The notes beneath the pieces are model-generated. The model searched no databases. It saw only the letters and a list, made by a program, of their open reading frames with translations, and was not told the origin of the DNA. Below are positions 45,485 to 54,995 of a stretch of 64,000 nt of DNA, piece after piece. The DNA is from Pseudomonas berkeleyensis. GTDB lineage: Bacteria; Pseudomonadota; Gammaproteobacteria; Pseudomonadales; Pseudomonadaceae. Position 1 is the first letter of the stretch; every line of letters starts with the position of its first letter. Where the stretch lies: assembly GCF_014109765.1 (NCBI RefSeq), contig NZ_CP059139.1, positions 2,546,001-2,610,000 of the forward strand, given 5' to 3'. Position numbers and translations under genes: made by a program.

Positions 45485-46831
45485 ATGAACGCCACCCGAG
45501 TCGAGCTACTCGATGAAGTCCGTCAATTCCGCCAGGCCCACCCCGAGGTGCGCTTCGTCGACCTGATCTGCCTGGACATTCCCGGGCATTTCTATGGCAA
45601 GCGCTACCCCATCGAGATGCTGGAGAAGGTTGCCGCCGGCAGTGCTTTGAAACTGCCGCAGAACTGCGTGCTGCTCGGTGCTCAGGGCGGGCTCTACGAG
45701 ATTGGCGACTACTGCTTCCATGATGGTGATCCGGACGCGCCGCGGCGCTTGATCCCCGGCACGCTCAAGCTAGTGAACTGGGAGCGCCAGCCGCTGGGGC
45801 AGATGCTGATCAGCTCCGATGGCACCGAAGCGCCCATCGAGTTCGAGCCGCGCGAGGTGCTGACGCGCGTGGTGCAGCGCTTGGCTGCGCGTGGCATTCG
45901 CCCGGTGGTGGCCTTCGAGCTGGAGTTCTACCTGTTCGACAAGTCGCTCAAGGATGGTCTGCCGCAGTACCCACGCGATGACGTGAGCGGTGATGCCGAT
46001 GATCAACCGAACATGCACATCGAGCGGCTCTCGCGTTTCGCCGATGTACTCGACGACATCGCTGAGACCGCACGTCTGCAAGGTATCGACACCACGGTGA
46101 TCACCGCCGAGATCGGCCCGGGGCAGTTCGAGATCAATTTTAGCCACAGCGCCGACCCGATGCAGGCTGCCGACTGGTCGGCGCTGTTCTGTCGGCTGAC
46201 CCGTGGCGTGGCGTTGAAGCATGGCCATCGCGCCAGCTTCATGGCCAAGCCGTACCTGCAGTATCCGGGCAGTGGCATGCATATCCACGTCAGTCTGTAC
46301 GACGAGGCTGGCGACAACCTGCTGGCGCGTGACGAGCAGCGCCCATTGCGGCATGCCGTGGCCGGCTGTCTGAGCCTGTTGCCGGAACTGATGCCGATCT
46401 ACGCGCCGAACCACAACAGCTACCGCCGCTTTGGCGCCCAGGTGAACTCGGCGAGCAAGGCCAGTTGGGGCTTCGAGGATCGCGACGCCTGCGTGCGCAT
46501 TCCCGAGTCGGACGCGCGCAACCTGCGCCTGGAGTTCCGCCTGCCGGGCGCCGATGCCAACCCCTATCTGGTGCTGGCGGCATTGCTGACCAGTATCGAG
46601 CATGGCCTCGACGCTCAGGTCGAACCCATCGCACCACTGAATGACGACCGCAGCAGCGGCGTCGACTTTCCCAACGACATGCTCGACGCCGTGCGCCGAA
46701 TGCAGGCCAGCGAGCGCGTCGCCGCCGGCCTCGGCAGCGAGTTCGTCATGGTTTATTGCGAGAACAAACGCCAGGATCACCTGGCCTTCATGCACGACAT
46801 CAGCCCGCGCGAATACCGCTGGTATCTGTGA
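45485..46831 (+). CDS. puuA: glutamine synthetase family ligase (gamma-glutamylpolyamine synthetase)
   Basis: This 448-residue enzyme has the catalytic segments of the GS family: [24 protein letters not shown] and [19 protein letters not shown], followed by the metal-site [12 protein letters not shown]. It lacks the adenylylation loop of GlnA I. Between puuB-like and transaminase genes it most likely ligates glutamate to a polyamine with ATP. Pseudomonas spu genes encode several such paralogues, so the exact polyamine is open. Confidence 0.85.
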   Translation: MNATRVELLDEVRQFRQAHPEVRFVDLICLDIPGHFYGKRYPIEMLEKVAAGSALKLPQNCVLLGAQGGLYEIGDYCFHDGDPDAPRRLIPGTLKLVNWERQPLGQMLISSDGTEAPIEFEPREVLTRVVQRLAARGIRPVVAFELEFYLFDKSLKDGLPQYPRDDVSGDADDQPNMHIERLSRFADVLDDIAETARLQGIDTTVITAEIGPGQFEINFSHSADPMQAADWSALFCRLTRGVALKHGHRASFMAKPYLQYPGSGMHIHVSLYDEAGDNLLARDEQRPLRHAVAGCLSLLPELMPIYAPNHNSYRRFGAQVNSASKASWGFEDRDACVRIPESDARNLRLEFRLPGADANPYLVLAALLTSIEHGLDAQVEPIAPLNDDRSSGVDFPNDMLDAVRRMQASERVAAGLGSEFVMVYCENKRQDHLAFMHDISPREYRWYL

Positions 46832-46854
46832 TGTCCCGGATCGAAGGAGGCGAC

Positions 46855-48222
46855 ATGAATAACTCGAAAACCGCACACTGGCAGGCGCTGAGCCAGGCCC
46901 ACCACCTGGCGCCGTTCAGTGATTACAGGCAGCTGGCCGAGAAGGGCCCGCGCATCATCACCGAGGCCAAGGGTGTGCACCTGTGGGACAGCGAGGGCAA
47001 CAAGATCCTCGATGGCATGGCTGGCCTGTGGTGCGTGGCCGTCGGCTATGGCCGCGAGGAGCTGGTCGCTGCAGCTTCCAAACAGATGTTGCAGCTGCCG
47101 TTCTACAACACCTTCTTCCAGACCGCTCACCCGCCAGTCCTGGAACTGGCGCATGCCATCTCCAAGTTGGCGCCGGCCGGCATGAACCATGTGTTCTTCA
47201 CCGGTTCGGGTTCGGAAGGCAATGACACCATGCTGCGTCTGGTGCGCCACTACTGGGCGTGCAAGGGCCAGCCGAACAAGAAAATCATCATCGGTCGCGA
47301 CAATGGCTACCACGGCTCCACCGTGGCCGGCGCCAGCCTCGGCGGCATGAAGTTCATGCACGAGCAGGGCGACCTGCCGATTCCAGGTATCGCGCATATC
47401 CCGCAGCCGTACTGGTTCGGCGAGGGCGGCGAGCAATCGCCGGAAGAGTTCGGCATCTGGGCCGCCGACCAGTTGGAGAAGAAGATTCTCGAACTGGGTG
47501 AAGACAATGTCGCAGCCTTTATCGCCGAGCCGATCCAGGGCGCCGGTGGCGTGATCATTCCGCCGGACAGCTACTGGCCGCGCATCAAGGAAATCCTCGC
47601 CAAGTACGACATTCTCTTCGTCGCCGACGAGGTGATCTGCGGCTTCGGCCGTACCGGCGAGTGGTTCGGCAGCCAGTACTACGACCTGAAACCTGACCTG
47701 ATGACCATCGCCAAGGGCCTTACCAGCGGCTACGTGCCGATGGGTGGGCTGATCGTCAGCGACAAGGTGTTCGAGGTGATCGAGGCGCACGGCGACTTCA
47801 ACCATGGCTTCACCTATTCCGGGCATCCGGTAGCGGCAGCGGTGGGGCTGGAGAACCTGCGTATTCTCAAGGAAGAGGGCATCGTCGAGCGCGTGAAGGC
47901 GCAAACCGCACCGTACCTGCAGAAGCGCCTGCGTGAGCTGGCGGATCATCCGTTGGTAGGCGAAGTGCGTGGCGTCGGCATGCTCGGTGCGATCGAGTTG
48001 GTGCAGGACAAAGCGACGCGCAAGCGTTATCCGGGTGATGTGGGCGTGGGCATGATCTGCCGCGGCCACTGCTTCGACAACGGCCTGATCATGCGCGCGG
48101 TGGGCGACACCATGATCATCGCGCCACCGCTGGTGATCAGCCAGGCGGAAGTGGATGAGCTGGTGGAGAAAGCGCGCAAGTGCCTGGATCTAACCTGGGA
48201 GCAGGTGCGTAGCGCCGTGTAA
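46855..48222 (+). CDS. spuC: class III aminotransferase, polyamine:pyruvate type (SpuC-like)
   Basis: This 455-residue PLP enzyme has [51 protein letters not shown] and the Schiff-base lysine in [15 protein letters not shown]. It transfers the amino group of putrescine, cadaverine or similar amines to pyruvate. A GAAGGAGG site 4 bp upstream fixes the start at MNNSKTAHW. It follows puuA by 23 bp, so the operon encodes both transamination and gamma-glutamylation. Spermidine or diaminopropane as substrate is also possible. Confidence 0.85.
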   Translation: MNNSKTAHWQALSQAHHLAPFSDYRQLAEKGPRIITEAKGVHLWDSEGNKILDGMAGLWCVAVGYGREELVAAASKQMLQLPFYNTFFQTAHPPVLELAHAISKLAPAGMNHVFFTGSGSEGNDTMLRLVRHYWACKGQPNKKIIIGRDNGYHGSTVAGASLGGMKFMHEQGDLPIPGIAHIPQPYWFGEGGEQSPEEFGIWAADQLEKKILELGEDNVAAFIAEPIQGAGGVIIPPDSYWPRIKEILAKYDILFVADEVICGFGRTGEWFGSQYYDLKPDLMTIAKGLTSGYVPMGGLIVSDKVFEVIEAHGDFNHGFTYSGHPVAAAVGLENLRILKEEGIVERVKAQTAPYLQKRLRELADHPLVGEVRGVGMLGAIELVQDKATRKRYPGDVGVGMICRGHCFDNGLIMRAVGDTMIIAPPLVISQAEVDELVEKARKCLDLTWEQVRSAV

Positions 48223-48229
48223 GCAGCAA

Positions 48230-48308
48230 TTCGCGGCTGAAGCGGAATGGCGCCAAGTCGCTCCTACAGATGTAGCAGCGTTCGCGTAGGAGCGGCTTTA
48301 GCCGCGAA
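48230..48308. repeat. REP-like hairpin repeat
   Basis: TTCGCGGCT and AGCCGCGAA form the outer arms, with inner TCGCTCCTAC/GTAGGAGCG arms. The element sits just before the terminator at 48326 and belongs to the same dispersed family as the element at 41710. Confidence 0.6.
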
Positions 48309-48325
48309 GGACGATGATCAAAAGA

Positions 48326-48357
48326 AAACCCCGCAACCGTTACCGGTGGCGGGGTTT
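48326..48357. terminator. rho-independent terminator
   Basis: A 9-bp stem (AAACCCCGC and complement) followed by a T run. It lies between the convergent transaminase and esterase genes. Confidence 0.8.
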
Positions 48358-48371
48358 CTTTTTTCAGCCAC

Positions 48372-49388
48372 TTACTTGAGGCTGTTCTTCAGCGTCTGCG
48401 CAGCCTGATCCAGCGCAGTACGTACCGCCGGTACTTCAGCCACGACATTGAGCAGGCCATAGTCGTGGATCATGCCGTTGTAGCGCACGGTGGTCACCGG
48501 CACACCCGCCGCGTTCAGGCGACGGGCGTAGGCTTCGCCTTCATCGCGCAGCACGTCCATCTCGGCGGTTTGCACCAGGGCTGGCGGCAGACCTTTTAGC
48601 TGTTCCAGACTGGCGCGCAGTGGCGAGGCATAGATCTCGTTACGCTGTTTCGGGTCGGTGGTGTAGTTGTCCCAGAACCATTCCATCATGCCGCGGGTCA
48701 GGAAATGGCCTTCGGCGAACTGGTTGTAGGACGCATTGTTGAAGTTGGCATCGGTCACTGGCCACAGCAGCACCTGGGCGCGCAGTTTTGGCGTACCGGC
48801 TTCCTTGGCCTTGATGGCCACCACGGCTGCCATGTTGCCGCCAACGCTGTTGCCGGCTACTGCCAGGCGCGAACCGTCGACACTGATCTGGCTGCCGTTG
48901 TCAGCGACCCATTTGGTTGCAGCGTATGCCTGGTTGATCGCGGTCGGGTACTTGGCCTCGGGCGACGGCGTGTAGTCGACGTAGATCGCAGCAGCACCAG
49001 AGCCCACCACCAGATCACGGATCAGGCGTTCGTGAGTCGGATAGTCACCCAGCACCCAGCCACCGCCGTGGAAGAACATGAAGCCCGGCAGAATGCCGCG
49101 CGCACCTTCCGGTCGTACCACCTTGAGGGTGAGCGACTGGCCATTCACCTGGATCACCTTGGTGTCGACCACGATACCTGACAGATCCACCTTGACCCCG
49201 GCCTGAGCACCGACCAGTACGGCACGGGCGTCTTTCGGCGAGAGGGTTTCCAGTGGTTGACCGCCGCCAGCGGCCAGGGCGTCGAGGAACCCTTGGGTGG
49301 TGCGCTCGACGCCGGGGCTGCCGGCGGCGAAGCTGCTGTTGATGGCCAGGGCAAGCAGCCCGGCAGTCAGAGTGCGCGAGATTTTCAT
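48372..49388 (-). CDS. secreted alpha/beta hydrolase (HSL family esterase)
   Basis: This 338-residue protein has a signal peptide ending near residue 25 (Ser-Phe-Ala-Ala) and a hydrolase domain with HGGGW (oxyanion hole), the nucleophile motif GNSVGG near residue 185, the acid in AEMDVLRDEG and the His in GMIHDYG. That is the hormone-sensitive lipase pattern. It probably hydrolyses short-chain esters in the periplasm or outside. An AAGGAG site 8 bp upstream of the ATG fixes the start. The DUF2790 gene precedes it by 34 bp. Confidence 0.87.
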   Translation of the reverse strand: MKISRTLTAGLLALAINSSFAAGSPGVERTTQGFLDALAAGGGQPLETLSPKDARAVLVGAQAGVKVDLSGIVVDTKVIQVNGQSLTLKVVRPEGARGILPGFMFFHGGGWVLGDYPTHERLIRDLVVGSGAAAIYVDYTPSPEAKYPTAINQAYAATKWVADNGSQISVDGSRLAVAGNSVGGNMAAVVAIKAKEAGTPKLRAQVLLWPVTDANFNNASYNQFAEGHFLTRGMMEWFWDNYTTDPKQRNEIYASPLRASLEQLKGLPPALVQTAEMDVLRDEGEAYARRLNAAGVPVTTVRYNGMIHDYGLLNVVAEVPAVRTALDQAAQTLKNSLK

Positions 49389-49422
49389 GGTCAAACTCCT
49401 TGTCGGTAGAGGGCTGCTGGAA

Positions 49423-49680
49423 TCAGTTCTGGTTGGTGCAAACGCTGGACAGCTGCTCGTAGGTGAGCACTTCCAGCTGGCCGGCACTGCTGCGATAGGT
49501 CATTTTTGCGGTTACCACCTCGCACTGCGGGCTGGCCGGTACGTCGATGGAAATCACCTTGGCGATATCCAGCGGGGTGCCGTAGCGGTAGGGGGTGGCG
49601 GTGCTTTGGGCAAAGGCCCCGAGGGAGGCACTGAGCGAAACGGCTGCCAGAGCGGCGGTGAACAGGGGACGAGCTTTCAT
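49423..49680 (-). CDS. DUF2790 family small exported protein
   Basis: The 85-residue protein has a signal peptide cleaved near residue 25 (Gly-Ala-Phe-Ala) and the DUF2790 core (YGTPLDIAKVISIDVP, two cysteines near residues 53 and 81). This Pseudomonas family is induced under copper or stress conditions in some strains; its function is unknown. A GAGGAG site precedes the ATG. It may be co-transcribed with the esterase. Confidence 0.82.
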   Translation of the reverse strand: MKARPLFTAALAAVSLSASLGAFAQSTATPYRYGTPLDIAKVISIDVPASPQCEVVTAKMTYRSSAGQLEVLTYEQLSSVCTNQN

Positions 49681-49739
49681 GGTGTGATCTCCTCTTGGGC
49701 CCCGCTCACGGCCTTGCCGTGAGCGTTCGCCCGAATCTG

Positions 49740-50165
49740 TCAGACGATGGTCAAAGTGACGTCGATGTTGCCGCGAGTGGCGTTGGAGTACGGGCAGACG
49801 ATGTGCGCGCGATCCACCAGGGTTTGTGCTGCTTCAGGGGCCAGGCCGGGCAGGCTGATGCGCAGTTCCACTTCGATGCCAAAGCCAGTGGGGATCGCGC
49901 CGATGCCCACGGTGCCTTCGATGAAGGTGTCGGCCGGGATGTTCAGCTTGTCGCGAGCGGCGACGAACTTCAGGGCACCGAGGAAGCAGGCGGAGTAGCC
50001 AGCGGCGAACAGTTGCTCCGGGTTGGTGCCGTTGCCGCCAGCGCCGCCGAGCTCTTTCGGGGTGGTCAGGGCGATGTCCAGGATGCCGTCGGAGGAAACA
50101 GCGCGGCCTTCACGGCCACCAAAGGCTTCAGCGGTTGCACGGTAGAGAACGTTTTCGATAGTCAT
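49740..50165 (-). CDS. ohr: organic hydroperoxide resistance protein
   Basis: This 141-residue thiol peroxidase of the Ohr/OsmC family has the two catalytic cysteines in [10 protein letters not shown] (near 60) and [10 protein letters not shown] (near 124). It reduces organic hydroperoxides via lipoyl partners. The ATG at MTIENVLY has a GAGG site. The ohrR-like regulator lies in the same direction upstream, which is the common arrangement. A short GC hairpin (49704-49724) lies beyond its stop. Confidence 0.94.
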   Translation of the reverse strand: MTIENVLYRATAEAFGGREGRAVSSDGILDIALTTPKELGGAGGNGTNPEQLFAAGYSACFLGALKFVAARDKLNIPADTFIEGTVGIGAIPTGFGIEVELRISLPGLAPEAAQTLVDRAHIVCPYSNATRGNIDVTLTIV

Positions 50166-50248
50166 GGCGGTAATCCTCATTGGGTAATTGGTGATGGATT
50201 GGTTTGCTAATGTTTTGTGCGCTAACCGTTTCCATGGAGCGAACTCTA

Positions 50249-50271
50249 TTGCGCAAATGTTTTGCGCGCAA
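50249..50271. promoter_or_regulatory. candidate OhrR-binding region upstream of ohr
   Basis: A TTGCGCAA motif and a TTGCGCGCAA motif lie 5 bp apart, about 84-106 bp before the ohr start. A related GCGCTAATTATCATTGCGC sequence lies just upstream of ohrR near 51017. Beyond these I see no gene or element in the 357-bp gap between the two genes. Confidence 0.4.
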
Positions 50272-50522
50272 GTTAATTGGGTTGAATATTTAGCTATATG
50301 CAGGTTTGCCTAGTGGAATAAGCAGATGGATCGCGGTCTACAGCGCTATTTCTCAGGAAATAGACTGGGAAATTTCTGATCTGAGGGTAGGCAGAAGCCT
50401 GAAGAGAAGGGGAGACGCCTGCGCAGACCCGTCGGGTTCGCCGTGCGTAGCGAAGAGCTGCTAAGAGAGATGCCTGGCTAATCAGGACGAGGATAAGTGG
50501 CGATGGCCGTCATCGCCTGGGA

Positions 50523-50975
50523 TCAGAGGGCGTCTTGCAGATGGCTGCGCAGCTCGACCAGGTCGTTGCGTAGTTCGCCGAGCTTTTCCAGATTCAGGCC
50601 GCTGGCCTTGAGGATGCAAGCCGGCAGAGCCTTGGCCTGTTCGTGCAGGGCTCGACCCTTGTCGGTCAGATGCAACTGCACCACGCGTTCGTCCTGGCTG
50701 CTGCGCTGGCGCTGGAGCAAACCTTCGCTTTCCAGACGCTTGAGCAGCGGGGTGAGCGACCCGGGATCGGTGAGCATACGTGCACTGATCTCGCTGACGG
50801 TGATGCCTTCGTTCTCCCACAGCACCAGCATGGCCAGGTATTGCGGGTAGGTAAGCCCCAGCGCCTGCAGCAACGGCTTGTAGGTCTTGGTCATCATCAG
50901 CGAGGTGGAATAGAGGGCGAAGCACAGCTGGTTGTCCAGCAGCAGTTCGGCGCAAGGTTCCACTTTGGAGGTCAT
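50523..50975 (-). CDS. ohrR: MarR family peroxide-sensing regulator
   Basis: This 150-residue winged-helix protein has the family's conserved reactive cysteine at position 18 (DNQLCFALYS) and the MarR recognition region (SEISARMLTDPGSLTPLLKR). It represses ohr until the cysteine is oxidised by organic hydroperoxide. A second cysteine at position 8 and one near 124 could form the resolving bond. The gene lies 357 bp upstream of ohr in the same direction. Confidence 0.92.
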   Translation of the reverse strand: MTSKVEPCAELLLDNQLCFALYSTSLMMTKTYKPLLQALGLTYPQYLAMLVLWENEGITVSEISARMLTDPGSLTPLLKRLESEGLLQRQRSSQDERVVQLHLTDKGRALHEQAKALPACILKASGLNLEKLGELRNDLVELRSHLQDAL

Positions 50976-51122
50976 GTCGGCAGCTCGTCAGATAGCGGTT
51001 CAGGTAAAGGCTAGCGCGCTAATTATCATTGCGCTAGAGGATGCACGGAAACCTGCGTCGGTAGATCTGCCGTCGCCTCATTCGCATCATATGGTGCTCC
51101 ATGAAGCGGCGGCAGGTGCAAA

Positions 51123-51437
51123 TCAGCCGCAGGAAACGCGGGTGATGATGCGCTGATCGTCGACGTTGAGGTTCAGGCGCTGGCCGTTGTATTCCAGGGT
51201 TACCACACTGCCCGGGGTGAGTACGCGTGCGGTGGTGGCGCCTGCCTGTTGGCGGGCTTGTTCGAGCAACTCCGGTGTGGCCACCTTGCCTTGCAGGTGC
51301 TCTACGGCTGAGGAAGTGCAGCCCTGGCTGGTATCGGCAGGCTTGGCCGCCGGTTCGGATTTTTCAGCCGTGCTGCTGCAACCGGCAGCGAACAGGGCGG
51401 TGGCGAGAATCAGGCTGAAACGAGTCTTGAGGTTCAA
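51123..51437 (-). CDS. I78 family peptidase inhibitor lipoprotein
   Basis: This ~104-residue protein has a lipobox (LFAAGCSS) and the I78 inhibitor core: Cys near residue 37, RVLTPGSVVTLEYNGQRLNL and a final SCG. I78 inhibitors target serine proteases in the periplasm. I place the start at a TTG with AAGGAG 9 bp upstream, because the longer ATG frame would put that ribosome-binding site inside the gene. Confidence 0.8.
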   Translation of the reverse strand: MNLKTRFSLILATALFAAGCSSTAEKSEPAAKPADTSQGCTSSAVEHLQGKVATPELLEQARQQAGATTARVLTPGSVVTLEYNGQRLNLNVDDQRIITRVSCG

Positions 51438-51469
51438 CGCTGTGGGCTCCTTTTCCATGGGTAAATCGG

Positions 51470-52120
51470 TTATTGCGCGCCTTCTAGGCGCGCCAGGCGT
51501 TCTTCGAGTGCGGCAATGCGCGCTTCCAGTTCGACCAGCCGATCGTCGTTAGGTGCCGGCGCCTCGCTGCGTCCGCTCGGACGGCTGGCCAGCAGGCTCT
51601 CCAGATCGGCAGGCTCGCCCAGCAGATGCATGTAGCGATCTTCGCGCTGACCGCTCTGACGCGGCAGCAGCACGGCCAGGCCACGACCGATCAGGCGTTC
51701 CAGCTGGTGCTGGATCTCCTCGACATCGTCGAAGTCGTGCATGCGGTTGCTGCGGGTAAGCAGCTCGTTGAGCGTCTGCGGGCCGCGCAACAGGAGCAGG
51801 CCGAGCAGTACGGTTTGCGGCTTGACCAGTTCCAGTTGCTTCTCGCAGCGCTGTTCCCAGCGGTCGGCACGACTGCCCATCACCAGGTGCACCAGCTTGC
51901 GGCCTTCCAGGCTGCGCAGGTAACGCCCGACCTCACCGGTTTCCAGGTTCATCAGCGGCTCACGGCTGGTCTTCTGGTTGCAGGCCAACTGCACGGCATT
52001 GAGCGTCAGTGGGTAGGTTTCCGGGGTGGTCAGTTGCTTCTCGATCAGGCAACCGAGGATGCGCACCTCGACGGCGTGCAGCGGGGTTTCACCAACCAGC
52101 GGGGAAGGGGTGTGCGACAT
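51470..52120 (-). CDS. yceH: YceH family protein (DUF480)
   Basis: The 216-residue protein matches the YceH family ([20 protein letters not shown], then [16 protein letters not shown]). It has winged-helix domains and a C-terminal coiled coil of Glu/Arg-rich heptads. The family's function is not established. The gene lies upstream of the I78 lipoprotein in the same direction, with 32 bp between. Confidence 0.92.
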   Translation of the reverse strand: MSHTPSPLVGETPLHAVEVRILGCLIEKQLTTPETYPLTLNAVQLACNQKTSREPLMNLETGEVGRYLRSLEGRKLVHLVMGSRADRWEQRCEKQLELVKPQTVLLGLLLLRGPQTLNELLTRSNRMHDFDDVEEIQHQLERLIGRGLAVLLPRQSGQREDRYMHLLGEPADLESLLASRPSGRSEAPAPNDDRLVELEARIAALEERLARLEGAQ

Positions 52121-52147
52121 GGGTCGATCCTGGCAGAAAGAACCTGC

Positions 52148-52735
52148 CTAGGGTAACGGTATCGGCGCTTGGCCGACAGGCTTCAATGTGTGTTCGAGCA
52201 TGTCCAGGCTGGCGCCGAGTACCTGCTGGCGAGATTCCTGACTGGCCATCATGCGTGCCAGCAACAGGCTGCCCAGGCATTGCGCGAGAATCGTCCAGGC
52301 CACTTGCGGGTCACCGATGATCTCGGCCCAGGTGGTTTGCAACTGCAAGATCTGCTGCTCGGTTCGTTGTCGTACGCTTTCATCGGCACGCGCGATTTCC
52401 GCCCCAAGTGCCGGCAGCACGCAGCCTCTGTCGGGTTGCTCGACATGTGCCAGGCTGAGATAGGCAGCCAGGCAACGCTGCAGCTTGTCACGCCCAGCGT
52501 CACCCGGCTCGCCGCCAAGGCGGCTCAGGCTGTTGCGCAGCTCGCGCTCGATCAATTCGGCGAACAGGGCATCCTTGCTGGGGAAATGGCTGTAGAAGGC
52601 AGCGCCGGTCAGGCCGAGGGTTTTCATCAGCGCATCGACGCCGGTCACGGCAAATCCGTGCTGCTTGGCAATGGCACCGCTATTGGCCAGCAGGCGTTCG
52701 CGGGTTTCGGCCTTGTGTTCGGCGGAATAGCGCAT
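52148..52735 (-). CDS. TetR family transcriptional regulator
   Basis: This 195-residue protein has a TetR helix-turn-helix (ALMKTLGLTGAAFYSHF) near residue 35. Similar regulators control short-chain dehydrogenase genes in the manner of NemR/AcrR. It is divergent from the SDR gene, with palindromes in between, suggesting autoregulation and control of the SDR-isomerase pair. The effector is unknown. Confidence 0.87.
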   Translation of the reverse strand: MRYSAEHKAETRERLLANSGAIAKQHGFAVTGVDALMKTLGLTGAAFYSHFPSKDALFAELIERELRNSLSRLGGEPGDAGRDKLQRCLAAYLSLAHVEQPDRGCVLPALGAEIARADESVRQRTEQQILQLQTTWAEIIGDPQVAWTILAQCLGSLLLARMMASQESRQQVLGASLDMLEHTLKPVGQAPIPLP

Positions 52736-52782
52736 GAGGGCTCCGTTATGAAGATGGCTTGACCTGTCCAGAATCGTAGCAT

Positions 52783-52810
52783 AACGTTCGTTCAGCTAAC
52801 GATCGTTAGT
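52783..52810. promoter_or_regulatory. tandem TetR operators
   Basis: The perfect 14-bp palindrome CTAACGATCGTTAG (52797-52810) is preceded by a near-copy TAACGTTCGTTC (52783-52794), 15 bp apart. Both lie between the divergent tetR and SDR starts. Confidence 0.6.
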
Positions 52811-52824
52811 CAATGGAGAAGACC

Positions 52825-53556
52825 ATGAACGAGAACAAGAAGGTCGCTTTGATCATTGGCGCTGGCGATGCCACCGGTGGTGCCATTGCCCGGCGTTTTG
52901 CCCGTGAAGGCTATGTCGCCTGCGTGACCCGGCGCAGCCTCGACAAGCTGCAGCCGCTGCTGGACGAGATCCGCCGTGAAGGTGGTGAGGCGCATGGCTT
53001 TGCCTCCGATGCGCGGCGCGAAGAGCAGGTAGCGGAGCTGGTCGAGGGTATCGAGCGCGATATTGGGCCAATCGAAGTGATGGTCTTCAACATCGGCGCC
53101 AATGTGCCGTGCAGCATCCTCGACGAGACGGCGCGCAAGTATTTCAAGATCTGGGAAATGGCCTGCTTCGCGGGTTTTCTCACCAGCCAGGCGGTGGCCA
53201 AGCGCATGGTTCCACGCGGGCGCGGCACTATCCTGTTCACGGGGGCCACAGCTGGCTTGCGTGGCGCCGCCGGGTTCGCCGCCTTCGCCGGGGCCAAGCA
53301 TGGCATCCGCGCGCTGGCGCAGAGCATGGCGCGTGAGCTGGGGCCGCTCAACGTGCATGTGGCTCATGTGGTGGTCGATGGTGCCATCGACACTGCCTTC
53401 ATCCGCGACAGCTTTCCCGAGCTGTACGCGAAGAAGGATCAGGACGGCATTCTCGATCCGGAGCATATCGCCGACAGTTACTGGTTCCTGCACGCGCAGC
53501 CTCGCGATGCCTGGACCTTCGAACTGGATCTGCGTCCGTGGATGGAGCGCTGGTAA
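52825..53556 (+). CDS. SDR family oxidoreductase
   Basis: This 243-residue protein has a Rossmann dinucleotide motif (IIGAGDATGGAIARRFA) near the N-terminus. The usual catalytic YxxxK is not obvious; the corresponding region reads FAAFAGAKHGIRALAQSM, with Phe in place of Tyr. It may therefore have lost standard dehydrogenase activity or act differently. A GGAGAAG site lies 3 bp upstream of the chosen ATG; an alternative ATG is 12 bp earlier. The isomerase gene follows 43 bp downstream. Confidence 0.85.
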   Translation: MNENKKVALIIGAGDATGGAIARRFAREGYVACVTRRSLDKLQPLLDEIRREGGEAHGFASDARREEQVAELVEGIERDIGPIEVMVFNIGANVPCSILDETARKYFKIWEMACFAGFLTSQAVAKRMVPRGRGTILFTGATAGLRGAAGFAAFAGAKHGIRALAQSMARELGPLNVHVAHVVVDGAIDTAFIRDSFPELYAKKDQDGILDPEHIADSYWFLHAQPRDAWTFELDLRPWMERW

Positions 53557-53599
53557 CCTGCACTGAGCTGATAACCACAATAACGAGCGAGTGAAGCTG

Positions 53600-54193
53600 A
53601 TGAGCAAGACGGTGGAGTTCTTCTTCGACCTGGGCAGCCCTGCGTCCTACCTGGCCCATACCCAGTTGCCTGAACTGTGCCGCGAAACCGGAGCAACGCT
53701 GGTCTATCGGCCGATGCTGCTCGGTGGTGTATTTCAGGCAACCGGCAACGCCTCGCCAGCGATGATTCCGGCCAAGGGGCGCTACATGATTCGCGACCTG
53801 GCGCGTTTTGCCGAGCGCTATGGCGTGCCGATGCGCTTCAACCCGCATTTCCCGATCAACACCCTGATGCTGATGCGCCTGCTGGTGGCCGTTCAATTGC
53901 ACCAGCCCGAGCGCTTCGCCGAGGCCGTGCGGGTGCTGTTCCAGGCGATCTGGGTGGACGGGGTAAATATGGGCGATCCAGCCAAGGTGGCCGGCGTACT
54001 GGCGGCAGCCGGGTTCGATGCGGCTGCGTTGCAAGCACAGATCGCCGAACCGCAGGTGAAGGATGCGCTCAAGGCAACCACCGAGGAGGCGGTCAAACGC
54101 GACGTTTTCGGGGCGCCGACCTGCTTCGTCGGCGAGGAGATGTTCTTCGGTCAGGATCGTTTGGACTTCGTCCGTGAGGCTCTTGGCTCCTAG
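53600..54193 (+). CDS. 2-hydroxychromene-2-carboxylate isomerase-like (DsbA/GST-kappa fold)
   Basis: This ~197-residue thioredoxin-fold protein starts KTVEFFFDLGSPASYLAHTQ, with the serine that contacts glutathione, and has a C-terminal FGAPTCFVGEEMFFGQDR segment typical of the HCCA isomerase family. These enzymes isomerise ring-cleavage products in naphthalene-type pathways, but many relatives have unknown roles. It is co-oriented with the SDR gene. A GTG start 9 bp upstream is also possible. Confidence 0.85.
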   Translation: MSKTVEFFFDLGSPASYLAHTQLPELCRETGATLVYRPMLLGGVFQATGNASPAMIPAKGRYMIRDLARFAERYGVPMRFNPHFPINTLMLMRLLVAVQLHQPERFAEAVRVLFQAIWVDGVNMGDPAKVAGVLAAAGFDAAALQAQIAEPQVKDALKATTEEAVKRDVFGAPTCFVGEEMFFGQDRLDFVREALGS

Positions 54194-54261
54194 ACGCTTT
54201 TCGCGCAGGGCCTGATGCCTGGCACAATGGCCGGAATATTTTCCGGCCATTCGAGCAACTC

Positions 54262-54477
54262 ATGAATCCCGAAGCGCTGAAACTCCTGGTGACCCGTCGC
54301 ATGCCCTATGGCAAGTACAAGGATCGGCTGATCGCCGATCTGCCAGGGCACTATCTCAATTGGTTCGCCCGTGAAGGCTTCCCCAAGGGCGAGTTGGGCC
54401 AGTTGTTGGCGCTGATGCAGGAGATCGACCACAACGGCCTCAAACCGCTGCTCGATCCTCTACGCAAGGATGCTTAA
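54262..54477 (+). CDS. DUF3820 family protein, 71 aa
   Basis: A short basic protein (RRMPYGKYKDRLIADLPGHYLN) of the DUF3820/QSregVF_b family, widespread in gamma-proteobacteria. The role is unknown; a P. aeruginosa member was linked to quorum-regulated virulence by annotation. The ATG follows shortly after the isomerase gene in the same direction. Confidence 0.85.
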   Translation: MNPEALKLLVTRRMPYGKYKDRLIADLPGHYLNWFAREGFPKGELGQLLALMQEIDHNGLKPLLDPLRKDA

Positions 54478-54480
54478 GCC

Positions 54481-54532
54481 GTAGGGTGTGCCATGCGCAC
54501 CGGCATGCGCATGTGCGCACAGCGCACCCTAC
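54481..54532. repeat. GTAGGGTG-type intergenic palindrome
   Basis: GTAGGGTGTGC and GCGCACCCTAC form the arms around CATGCGCAC-type inner repeats. Members of the same dispersed family lie near 19013, 30063 and 58294. Confidence 0.6.
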
Positions 54533-54547
54533 GGTAATGCAGTCATC

Positions 54548-54796
54548 TCAATGCCAGTTGCGCCCGTGATCCAGCTTTTGATCCACCAGCCATCTACCGT
54601 GGGCGATGGACGCGTGTTGGGCTTTGCTCAGGTCATCCATGAAGGCGTAATCCACCGGCAAGGTCTGGCGCTTGCTGGTGTTGCCGTCGGGATCGGTGAT
54701 CTGGCAACCGCCGGCCCAGGGCGTTGGCAGGCCGGGGTGCTCCATGACGCTGGCGCGGATGGTGTGATCACGGTGGGTGCAGGTAAGCGCGCTCAT
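54548..54796 (-). CDS. hypothetical protein, 82 aa
   Basis: The 82-residue soluble protein (MSALTCTHRDHTIRASVMEH) is not one I recognise. It is rich in His, Asp and Trp and has no membrane segment. A strong AGGAGG ribosome-binding site 7 bp upstream of the ATG supports real translation. It lies alone between the DUF3820 gene and the SDR operon, pointing the opposite way from the former. Confidence 0.65.
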   Translation of the reverse strand: MSALTCTHRDHTIRASVMEHPGLPTPWAGGCQITDPDGNTSKRQTLPVDYAFMDDLSKAQHASIAHGRWLVDQKLDHGRNWH

Positions 54797-54995
54797 GAGG
54801 CCACCTCCTGAATCAAGGCGCCGCCCTCGGCGTCGACGCTGCACCGAGGTTCCAGCCGGGAGCCGGTAGCGGCGCCGTATGGGTGAGTGGTGCGTCTGTT
54901 TCCTTACCTTAGCCCAGGTGCCACGGCCGTGGGCGTTGCCCGACAAACGTACAGGGCCGACATTGGCCGGCCCTGTGTTGATCGTTCAGTCGGTT

